NCBI GenBank assembly: GCA_017477685.1
Contig: JAFUUT010000343.1
Span: forward strand, 1-8,468
Direction of reading: 5' to 3'
From: a bacterium
GTDB lineage: Bacteria; Cyanobacteriota; Vampirovibrionia; Gastranaerophilales; Gastranaerophilaceae
DNA: 8,468 nucleotides
In this document: in pieces, positions 1-5,552 of the stretch
How positions within the stretch are numbered: position 1 is the first letter of the stretch
Layout: each line of letters begins with the position of its first letter
Position numbers and translations under genes: made by a program
Notes under the pieces: model-generated
The model's input: only the letters and a program-made list of their open reading frames with translations
What the model was told of the DNA's origin: nothing
Database searches by the model: none

Positions 1-24
1 ATATTATAAAGAGGAGTTTTTTTA

Positions 25-1143
25 ATGAATACAAATGAGATTAATCTTGTTGTAGGTGCTGGGTTCTCAGGGGCTGTAATTGCGAATTTGCTGGCATCTG
101 AACTGGGTGAAGGTGTTTTGGTTATTGATAAGAAAGATCATATTGCTGGTAATTGTTATGATTTTCGTGATAAAAACGGTATTATGATTCACAAATACGG
201 ATCGCATATTTTTCATACTAATTCTGAAAAAGTTTGGAATTTTATAAAACAATTTACGGATTTTAATACATATATGCATAAGGTTGTCGGGTATTTGGAC
301 GGTATTGAAACTCACATACCTTTCAATTTTAATACTCTTTATGATGTATTCCCCGAATCTTTTGCCCGCAGATTAGAAGAAAAATTATTGGATGTTTTTG
401 AAATAAATACAAAAGTACCGATATTGGAGTTCCAAAAACAAGATGACGATGATTTAAAATTTTTGGCGAATTATGTATATGAAAAAATCTTTTTGCACTA
501 CACTACAAAACAATGGGGTGTTTCTCCTCAGGATGTCGATGGTGCTGTGACAGCACGTGTTCCTGTTTATTTGAGCAAAGATAACAGATATTTTCAGGAC
601 AAATATCAGGGAATTCCGTTAGAGGGTTATACAAAAGTTGTTGAAAAAATGCTTGATCATAAAAATATAACACTCAAACTCGGTACTGACTATAAAGAGT
701 TGAAAGATAAAGAGTTCAAGCGTATTTTCTATACAGGACCGATTGATGAATTTTATGATTACAAATTCGGGCAGCTTCCGTATCGAAGTGTTAATTTTAA
801 ATTTGAAACTTATGATAAAGAATATTATCAATCAGGTGCTTGTGTAAATTATCCTTGTAATTATGATTTCACCAGAATCCATGAATACAAATATTATCTT
901 GATGACAAATCCGATAAAACAGTTATAGCAAAAGAATATTCCGAGAATTTTGAACTTGGTAAAAATGAAAGATATTATCCGATTCCGAAAGATGAAAATA
1001 CTGTTTTATATGAACAATATTTGGAAGAATCGAAAAAAGATAAGAATGTTTATTTCTTAGGTCGTTTAGGGGATTACAAATATTACAACATGGATAGTGC
1101 AATTGAAAGAGCAATTGAAGTTTTTGAGGAGGTTTGCGAATGA
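25..1143 (+). CDS. glf: UDP-galactopyranose mutase
   Basis: This flavoenzyme interconverts UDP-galactopyranose and UDP-galactofuranose in the cytoplasm, supplying Galf for cell-surface glycans. The 372-residue length fits bacterial Glf (about 365-390). Visible features are the N-terminal FAD-binding GAGFSG (11-16), the family signature YGSHIFHT (58-65), the KQWG segment (162-165) whose Trp stacks near the substrate, conserved arginines that I align to the UDP/phosphate-binding ones (R178, R254, R284), and the C-terminal FAD motif FLGRLGDYKYYNMD (344-357). The ATG at 25 has a GAGGAG ribosome binding site at 11-16 with 8 bases between. Its TGA overlaps the galE start (ATGA), so the two are probably translationally coupled. 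Only 24 bases are visible upstream, so the promoter, or any earlier operon genes, lie outside the window. The family assignment is very secure; which glycan it feeds cannot be told. Confidence 0.96.
   Translation: MNTNEINLVVGAGFSGAVIANLLASELGEGVLVIDKKDHIAGNCYDFRDKNGIMIHKYGSHIFHTNSEKVWNFIKQFTDFNTYMHKVVGYLDGIETHIPFNFNTLYDVFPESFARRLEEKLLDVFEINTKVPILEFQKQDDDDLKFLANYVYEKIFLHYTTKQWGVSPQDVDGAVTARVPVYLSKDNRYFQDKYQGIPLEGYTKVVEKMLDHKNITLKLGTDYKELKDKEFKRIFYTGPIDEFYDYKFGQLPYRSVNFKFETYDKEYYQSGACVNYPCNYDFTRIHEYKYYLDDKSDKTVIAKEYSENFELGKNERYYPIPKDENTVLYEQYLEESKKDKNVYFLGRLGDYKYYNMDSAIERAIEVFEEVCE
1126..1132 (+). promoter_or_regulatory. Ribosome binding site that fixes the galE start
   Basis: GAGGAGG inside the end of glf lies 7 bases before the ATG at 1140 and only 1 base before an in-frame TTG at 1134. 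This spacing selects the ATG. Confidence 0.85.
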
Positions 1144-2153
1144 TACTTGTTACAGGCGGAGCCGGATATATAGGAAGTCATTGTGTTTTAGCATTGTTAG
1201 AACACGGATATGACGTTTTAATATTTGATAATTTGTCTACAGGTCATATTGAAACAGTAGAAAGATTGAAAAAATACGGCAAAGTGGATTTTCAAAAAGG
1301 TGATTTGACCAATATTTCCGATATAAATTCTGTTTTTAGGAATTATTCAATTGATGCTGTTATTCATTTTGCGGCATTTTCTCAAGTTGCCGAATCGGTT
1401 AAAAATCCTCAAAAATATTACATGAATAATGTCGGCGGGACAATGAACCTGTTATCTGCAATGTTGGAATTCGGAGTTAAAAAAATTGTATTTTCATCAA
1501 CTGCCGCAACTTACGGAGAACCTGTTTATATACCGATTGATGAGAAGCATCCTCAAAATCCTATAAATCCTTATGGACAATCTAAATTAATGATTGAAAA
1601 AATTATGGATGATTATGATAAGGCGTATAATTTACGCTCTGTCAGACTGAGATATTTTAATGTCGCAGGAGCAGACTCACAAGGCAGAGTCGGGGAATGG
1701 CATGAACCGGAAACTCACTTGATTCCTAATATATTAAAATCGACATTCTCCGGCGGACAGACATTTAAGATGTTTGGTACGGATTATGATACAAAAGACG
1801 GAACATGTGTAAGAGATTATATAAATATTGAGGATCTTGCCAAAGCTCATATTCTTGCTCTTGAGTATTTAAATAACGGAGGGGAAACAAACTTTTTCAA
1901 CTTAGGTACAAATGAAGGTAATACAGTAAAAGAAGTTTTTGCTTCATGTGAAAAAGTTACCAATAAAAATATCCCCGTTGATGTTTGTCCCCGTCGTGAG
2001 GGAGATCCTGCAAGTTTGGTTGCAGATAACACAAAAGCAAAACATGTTTTGCAATGGCTCCCTGAAAAAAGTTTAGAATACAGTATAGATAAAGCTTTTG
2101 AATGGGAAAAAATATTAAATTCTTCAATACTGACAACTAATTCTTCCAAATAA
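1140..2153 (+). CDS. galE: UDP-glucose 4-epimerase
   Basis: Extended short-chain dehydrogenase/reductase that interconverts UDP-glucose and UDP-galactose using bound NAD. From the ATG at 1140 it is 337 residues, a normal length for bacterial GalE. It begins directly with the Rossmann strand and GGAGYIG (6-12), followed by D30 at the end of the second strand, the catalytic Thr at 121 (FSSTAATYG), and the catalytic YxxxK (Y145, K149). RYFNVAGA (171-178) and RREGDPA (285-291) are typical of GalE. The residue that I align with E. coli Tyr299/human Cys307, which limits the size of the C2 substituent, is Leu293, so N-acetylated substrates cannot be excluded. The start overlaps the glf stop by 4 bases, and its product is the Glf substrate, so the pair forms a UDP-Glc to UDP-Galp to UDP-Galf route. 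The Ser/Thr-rich last ten residues are unremarkable. Confidence 0.95.
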   Translation: MILVTGGAGYIGSHCVLALLEHGYDVLIFDNLSTGHIETVERLKKYGKVDFQKGDLTNISDINSVFRNYSIDAVIHFAAFSQVAESVKNPQKYYMNNVGGTMNLLSAMLEFGVKKIVFSSTAATYGEPVYIPIDEKHPQNPINPYGQSKLMIEKIMDDYDKAYNLRSVRLRYFNVAGADSQGRVGEWHEPETHLIPNILKSTFSGGQTFKMFGTDYDTKDGTCVRDYINIEDLAKAHILALEYLNNGGETNFFNLGTNEGNTVKEVFASCEKVTNKNIPVDVCPRREGDPASLVADNTKAKHVLQWLPEKSLEYSIDKAFEWEKILNSSILTTNSSK

Positions 2154-2164
2154 AGGAGATTTTA

Positions 2165-2863
2165 ATGAATGAAGGAATAAAAAATTATGCCATAGTTCTT
2201 GCGTCAGGCAGCGGCTTGCGGTTTGGGAATAAGACTCCGAAACAATTTGCAAAAATTAAAGAAAAAACAATTTTTGAACATTCGATTGAAGTTTTTGAAA
2301 AATGCGTCGGTATTGATAATATAATTGTGGTTATAAATCCTGATTATTATGATTATGCGCAAAGTATTATAAATACAAATAATTATAAAAAGGTTTGCAG
2401 ACTGTTAAAGGGTGGTCAAACCCGTCAAGAAAGTTCTTTTATCGGTATAAAAGCAATCGAAGATGCGGAGGCTAATGTTCTTATCCATGATTGTGCAAGA
2501 CCGTTATTGTCTGAAGAAATTATTATCAATTGCCTTAATGCTTTGGCAGTACATAATGCGGTTGCTGTTGGTATTCCTGCAACTGACACAATTTGGGAAG
2601 TTGATAATGGCGGTTTTATAAAAAGTATTCCCGATAGAAAACATTATAAATTGGCTCAAACTCCGCAATGTTTTAAATTATCTTTAATCAAAAAAGCACA
2701 CGAACTTGCATCCAAAAATAAAAATTGCACAGACGATTGCAGTATGGTTGTAAATAACAAACTCGATAAAATTTATATTGTTGGCGGTGATATTAATAAT
2801 ATAAAGATTACTTACCCGAAAGATTTACGTTTTGCGGAAGATATTTTATCCGATAAAATATAG
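2165..2863 (+). CDS. ispD: IspD/TarI-family cytidylyltransferase, probably 2-C-methyl-D-erythritol 4-phosphate cytidylyltransferase
   Basis: Transfers CMP from CTP to an alditol phosphate. IspD makes CDP-methylerythritol in the MEP isoprenoid pathway; the related TarI/Bcs1 enzymes make CDP-ribitol for surface polymers. The protein has 232 residues, as usual. Motifs are the nucleotide loop ASGSGLRFG (13-21) with R19, PKQF with K26, GGQTRQESS (83-91), HDCARP (108-113), DT (141-142), R158, QTPQCF (165-170), TDDCSMV (189-195) and NIKITYPKDL (212-221) with K214. TDD and HDxARP favour IspD, whereas IPDR (155-158), the TYP in place of TTP, and the operon position behind glf-galE recall IspD-like proteins of polysaccharide loci. 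No TarJ-type reductase is visible. The ATG at 2165 follows AGGAG (2154-2158) with a 6-base spacer, 11 bases after galE. The last 18 bases overlap the end of the convergent PAP2 gene. Family assignment is secure; the choice of substrate is not. Confidence 0.85.
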   Translation: MNEGIKNYAIVLASGSGLRFGNKTPKQFAKIKEKTIFEHSIEVFEKCVGIDNIIVVINPDYYDYAQSIINTNNYKKVCRLLKGGQTRQESSFIGIKAIEDAEANVLIHDCARPLLSEEIIINCLNALAVHNAVAVGIPATDTIWEVDNGGFIKSIPDRKHYKLAQTPQCFKLSLIKKAHELASKNKNCTDDCSMVVNNKLDKIYIVGGDINNIKITYPKDLRFAEDILSDKI

Positions 2864-3322
2864 GTGGAACATGTATGCAAACCAAATTCCGTATATAGCC
2901 CCTACAAAAACTTCAAACGGAGTATGCCCGAGCAGTTCTTTTAGTTTCCCGCCGACTGCTCTCAAATCATGATTATAAAATTCTTCCATCATCTTATTCA
3001 GGCTTGCGGCTGTTTTACCTGCAGCTCTGCGAAGTCCTGCGGCATCATACATAATAATAAGGGCATAACCGAATGCTATTGCGAATTCTATAGAGTCAAA
3101 TCCTTTTAAAATCCCAATAATAGTTGATAATGCCATTACTCCCGCAGAATGAGTACTTGGCATTCCGCCGGTTGTTGTAAATATTTTAAAATTTATTTTT
3201 CTTGTTTTAATTGTAAATAATATGAATTTTATAATTTGTCCCGTAAAAGCCGCTAAAATGCCGCAAGTCAGTACTTCATAACCGTTATTTGCGATAGTCT
3301 GCTTAAATGCTTCTAAAAACAT
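2846..3322 (-). CDS. Divergent PAP2 family (DUF212) integral membrane protein
   Basis: Small membrane protein of the family called acid phosphatase/vanadium-dependent haloperoxidase related, found in Firmicutes, Cyanobacteria and plastids; its reaction is not established to my knowledge. The 158-residue length fits. Visible features are GGMPSTHSAGV (52-62), the family counterpart of the PAP2 PSGH motif, YDAAGLRRAAGK (92-103), and KLKELLGHTPFEV (126-138), carrying the putative catalytic His133. Hydrophobic segments lie at about 17-37, 60-73, 80-92 and 137-157. The start overlaps the stop of the prenyl synthase gene by one base (TAATG), with AGGGAG at 3333-3338 as ribosome binding site (10-base spacer). 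This coupling suggests, without proving, that it acts on a polyprenyl phosphate or diphosphate. Its last 18 bases overlap ispD on the other strand, and no terminator hairpin is visible there. Confidence 0.9.
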   Translation of the reverse strand: MFLEAFKQTIANNGYEVLTCGILAAFTGQIIKFILFTIKTRKINFKIFTTTGGMPSTHSAGVMALSTIIGILKGFDSIEFAIAFGYALIIMYDAAGLRRAAGKTAASLNKMMEEFYNHDLRAVGGKLKELLGHTPFEVFVGAIYGIWFAYMFHLYFIG

Positions 3323-4203
3323 TAAATCTCTGCTCCCTTTTGAATTTTCTGTATAATATCTTCAAATATTTCGGATTCTATATTTTGTTTTTCTATTATA
3401 TCACGGCACTCTTTTAATGTGCAAGCGAGTTTACATTTTGCATCATCAAGTCCGTATAAAGAAACATATGTCAATTTGCCTGATTGCTTGTCTTTGCCTA
3501 ATGTTTTACCCATTTGTTCAAATGTTGAGATTTCATCTAAAATATCATCCGCAATTTGAAATGCAAGACCGAATTTCTTGGCAAAATCTGTTATTGCATT
3601 TAATTTTTCCTCATTTGCGCCGGCTATTATCGCACCTGTTCTCATAGATAATTGGAATAAATCCGAAGTTTTGTGTATGTGGATAAATTCAAGAACTTCT
3701 TGTTTGTTTTGTATATTATCAAGGTTACCTTCAGACTCAATATCTGCGACTTGTCCGCCAATGACTCCTCTTGCTCCCGCATAATTGAAGTATTCATTGA
3801 GTATTTTTACAATAGTTTCCGGAGCAAGATTGTTAGAATATTTTGTAATTATTTGCGGGGCATATGTTAAAAGAGCATCACCTGCGAGTGTTGCGATTGC
3901 TTCTCCAAAAACTTTATGATTTGTGGGCTTGCCGCGTCTAAAATCATCATTATCCATACAAGGTAAATCGTCGTGTATCAATGTTTGTGCGTGTAACATC
4001 TCTATTGCACAAGCTGTCGGCAATGCATCTTCTGTTTTCCCTCCTAAAATTCTGCATATTTCAAGGCACATTACAGGTCTGAGTCTTTTACCCGGAAGTG
4101 TTACCGTGTATTTCATTGACTTGAATAAATTTTCAGGCGTTTCTATTTGAATATATTCATCCAATTTTCTATCAACAAGTTTGATATAATCATTCATTTT
4201 CAT
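3322..4203 (-). CDS. ispA: Polyprenyl synthetase (farnesyl/geranylgeranyl diphosphate synthase type)
   Basis: Head-to-tail condensation of isopentenyl diphosphate with an allylic diphosphate. From the ATG at 4203 it has 293 residues, the usual size of bacterial IspA/CrtE. Key features are GKRLRP (38-43), the first Asp-rich motif DDLPCMD (78-84, the bacterial type with two inserted residues), RRGKPTNH (89-96), LAGDALL (106-112), GGQVADI (149-155), KTSDLF (178-183) and the second Asp-rich motif QIADDILD (216-223). The residues before the first motif (Q73, T74) are small, so C15 versus C20 product cannot be settled; the overall sequence resembles both IspA and cyanobacterial CrtE. I chose 4203 because AAGGAA (4214-4219) lies 10 bases before it; the ATG at 4197 would have a 16-base gap. 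The start overlaps the end of rsgA by 14 bases and the stop overlaps the PAP2 start by one. Confidence 0.92.
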   Translation of the reverse strand: MKMNDYIKLVDRKLDEYIQIETPENLFKSMKYTVTLPGKRLRPVMCLEICRILGGKTEDALPTACAIEMLHAQTLIHDDLPCMDNDDFRRGKPTNHKVFGEAIATLAGDALLTYAPQIITKYSNNLAPETIVKILNEYFNYAGARGVIGGQVADIESEGNLDNIQNKQEVLEFIHIHKTSDLFQLSMRTGAIIAGANEEKLNAITDFAKKFGLAFQIADDILDEISTFEQMGKTLGKDKQSGKLTYVSLYGLDDAKCKLACTLKECRDIIEKQNIESEIFEDIIQKIQKGAEI

Positions 4204-5191
4204 TGTTTTCAAGTTCCTTGTATATTTTCTGTTTAAGAGTATTTCTGCCGCTTTGTCTTTTCTTTTCACTGATTTTTGCAATAGATTTATTGTTGTGCAG
4301 TTTCTGATGAGTCTCTGTTTTTACTCCGTTATATTTTACTTTTTCTTTAAATTCAAAGGCTTCTTTTACAAACGACAAATAACTTTCATATCTGCTTTGC
4401 GGTATATTTTCGATATTCGCAAGGACTCCGCAGCCGGTTTCATTGATGTGCAGGCAATCAGAGTATTTGCAATTTTTATTGTATTTAGATATATCATCAA
4501 ACAGGGTATCCACTTCTGCCGGAAGTATAAAATCAAATTTTACGTTACTAAATCCCGGAGTATCAATAATTCCTGTTTCATTGTCAAGAGGAACTATTTC
4601 GCAATGTCTTGTTGTATGCGTCCCTCGGTTGATTTTGTCACTGACGGATTTGGTTTTTAGGTGGACATCCGGATTTAGTGCATTAACAAGACTGGATTTT
4701 CCGACTCCGGAGTTTCCGCATAGTGCGGATGTTTTGCCTTTGAGAATATTATATAAACCTTTTATTCCATTCTTTTCCAATGCAGAGGTAAATATTGGCT
4801 TGTAGCCTATGTCCTCATAAATTGAAACAATTTTATCCTGCATTTCATTATCAAGACCTAAATCTTCCTTATTAAAGCATAAAACTATCGGGATATTATA
4901 ATATTTGGCAAGTGCGATATACCTATCTAATTGATTAAAATCAAGTTCCGGCTGTTTTAGGGCTGAAACAATAACAATTTGATCGACATTTGCAACTGCA
5001 GGGCGTCTGATAAAGCTTTTGCGGGGGAGTATATTTGAAATGACATCATTTTCAAATTCAACAAAATCACCTGTTACAACAGATGTTTTTTGTTTTTTTA
5101 AAATTTCTCTTATTTTGCACTGAAAGATATTTCCGTCTATATCTTTGACGTAAAACAAATCAGAAAATATTTTGAATATCTGTCCTTTCAT
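4190..5191 (-). CDS. rsgA: Small ribosomal subunit biogenesis GTPase RsgA
   Basis: Circularly permuted GTPase that acts in late maturation of the 30S subunit. The 333 residues comprise an N-terminal OB-fold (about 1-65), a GTPase domain in the permuted order G4 NKED (107-110), SAL (136-138), G1 GNSGVGKSS (159-167), G2-type GTHTTRH (190-196) and G3 DTPG (210-213), then a zinc site formed by C241, C246, H248 and C254. The C-terminal extension (about 283-333) is very Lys-rich and probably contacts rRNA. The ATG at 5191 is preceded in frame by TGA two codons upstream, so no longer start exists. No Shine-Dalgarno sequence is visible; a good promoter with its -10 box only 8 bases upstream suggests a leaderless or nearly leaderless mRNA. 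The gene is followed by an overlapping prenyl synthase gene and preceded 38 bases upstream by a 56-residue ORF. Confidence 0.95.
   Translation of the reverse strand: MKGQIFKIFSDLFYVKDIDGNIFQCKIREILKKQKTSVVTGDFVEFENDVISNILPRKSFIRRPAVANVDQIVIVSALKQPELDFNQLDRYIALAKYYNIPIVLCFNKEDLGLDNEMQDKIVSIYEDIGYKPIFTSALEKNGIKGLYNILKGKTSALCGNSGVGKSSLVNALNPDVHLKTKSVSDKINRGTHTTRHCEIVPLDNETGIIDTPGFSNVKFDFILPAEVDTLFDDISKYNKNCKYSDCLHINETGCGVLANIENIPQSRYESYLSFVKEAFEFKEKVKYNGVKTETHQKLHNNKSIAKISEKKRQSGRNTLKQKIYKELENNENE
4214..4219 (-). promoter_or_regulatory. Probable ribosome binding site of the prenyl synthase gene
   Basis: AAGGAA on the minus strand, within the rsgA coding end, lies 10 bases before the ATG at 4203. 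It supports that start over the ATG at 4197 and over a far-upstream TTG at 4281 inside rsgA. Confidence 0.6.
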
Positions 5192-5199
5192 ACAAGGTC

Positions 5200-5228
5200 A
5201 GTTTACTAAAAAGATGCAATAATTTCAA
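5200..5228 (-). promoter_or_regulatory. Putative promoter of rsgA, possibly leaderless
   Basis: Minus strand: -35 TTGAAA (5228-5223), a 17-base spacer, and -10 TAAACT (5205-5200). Transcription would begin about at or one base before the rsgA ATG at 5191, since only 8 bases separate the -10 box and the start codon. The -35 box is 5/6 to the sigma-70 consensus and the spacing is ideal; the -10 box is 4/6. It starts just after the stop codon of the 56-residue ORF. This is read by eye in AT-rich DNA, so chance is possible. Confidence 0.5.
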
Positions 5229-5234
5229 ATTATT
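5218..5234. repeat. 17-base perfect inverted repeat over the rsgA -35 box
   Basis: AATAATTT and AAATTATT arms of 8 bases flank a single central base. The repeat covers the -35 box of the putative rsgA promoter and the stop codon of the small upstream ORF. It could be an operator or a weak hairpin, but all arms are A/T only, so chance occurrence is quite possible. Confidence 0.3.
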
Positions 5235-5400
5235 TAAATTGGTAGCTTCTGGTATTCTCGTTTAATTTTTTGCTGATTTGAACCATTTCAGCTTTAGTCA
5301 AATACTTAGAGAATTGGGTAAATTCTTCCATAATGTCCCAAGATGAATAAGTGCCTTTTTTAACCTTTTTAATCCAGTCATTGACTTCTTTTGTTAGCAT
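5230..5400 (-). CDS. Small basic protein of unknown function (56 residues) upstream of rsgA
   Basis: I do not recognise this protein. It runs from ATG 5400 to TAA 5232-5230, starting MLTKEVNDWIKK and ending NTRSYQFK. It is basic (11 Lys/Arg against 7 Asp/Glu), has two Trp (9, 21), no Cys or His, no signal peptide and no membrane segment. Residues 18-48 look like two amphipathic helices separated by YLTKAE (33-38), a compact helical hairpin by appearance only. Evidence that it is real: AGGAG at 5409-5413 lies 8 bases before the ATG, a sigma-70-like promoter sits about 50 bases further upstream, and it fills an otherwise empty stretch in densely packed DNA. It precedes rsgA by 38 bases on the same strand, so it is probably the first gene of that operon. 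A link to ribosome assembly would be guilt by association only. Confidence 0.75.
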   Translation of the reverse strand: MLTKEVNDWIKKVKKGTYSSWDIMEEFTQFSKYLTKAEMVQISKKLNENTRSYQFK

Positions 5401-5408
5401 ACATTTAA

Positions 5409-5413
5409 CTCCT
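5409..5413 (-). promoter_or_regulatory. Ribosome binding site of the 56-residue ORF
   Basis: AGGAG on the minus strand, 8 bases before ATG 5400. An out-of-frame ATG at 5404 lies 4 bases from it and would give only an 8-codon peptide, so the spacing favours 5400. Confidence 0.7.
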
Positions 5414-5457
5414 ATATATTATAAATTTTTAATTAAAGGCATTTAAATTCTTTTATA

Positions 5458-5487
5458 ATTTTAGAATTATATAAACATTAATGTCAA
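5458..5487 (-). promoter_or_regulatory. Putative sigma-70 promoter for the small ORF-rsgA-ispA-PAP2 operon
   Basis: Minus strand: a perfect -35 TTGACA (5487-5482), an 18-base spacer, and -10 TAAAAT (5463-5458, 5/6). Transcription would begin near 5451 and give a leader of about 50 bases before ATG 5400. Confidence 0.6.
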
Positions 5488-5537
5488 CATACTAAAGAAT
5501 TAATAATTAGTTATAACTTTATTTCACTTTTGGTTCA

Positions 5538-5546
5538 TGATAGAAT
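5538..5546 (+). promoter_or_regulatory. Putative extended -10 promoter of der, leaderless
   Basis: TGA-TAGAAT (extended -10, hexamer at 5541-5546) ends 6 bases before the der ATG at 5553, so transcription would begin at the start codon itself. There is no good -35 box at the right distance (TTTATT at 5518-5523), which the TGn extension could offset. No Shine-Dalgarno sequence precedes der. Confidence 0.45.
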
Positions 5547-5552
5547 TTCAAT

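Larger units (their letters stand above)
5401..5552. promoter_or_regulatory. Divergent intergenic promoter region
   Basis: The only sizeable non-coding stretch of the window (152 bases, extremely AT-rich) separates the minus-strand operon from der. It carries one promoter candidate for each direction, listed separately. I see no riboswitch-like or tRNA-like structure and no convincing terminator in it. Confidence 0.7.

Noticed and set aside
1134..1139. TTG at 1134 as galE start
   Set aside because: It lies one base after the GAGGAGG site; the ATG at 1140 has proper 7-base spacing and puts the Rossmann strand at residue 2.
1847..2149. 100-codon minus-strand frame opposite galE
   Set aside because: Antisense to conserved GalE sequence and without any recognisable domain.
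4204..4281. N-terminal extension of the prenyl synthase to a TTG at 4281
   Set aside because: It lies inside the rsgA coding end, reads as Lys/Arg-rich noise absent from the family, and a ribosome binding site favours ATG 4203.
4253..4805. Two long plus-strand reading frames opposite rsgA (135 and 120 codons)
   Set aside because: They are antisense to a well-supported gene and carry no recognisable domain or upstream signal.
5402..5404. ATG at 5404 opening an 8-codon peptide overlapping the 56-residue ORF
   Set aside because: Only 4 bases from the ribosome binding site and far too short; probably incidental.
5454..5459. Plus-strand TATAAT as a der promoter
   Set aside because: No -35 box at usable spacing (AATTAA region upstream) and it would overlap the opposing promoter; perfect TATAAT is common in such AT-rich DNA.
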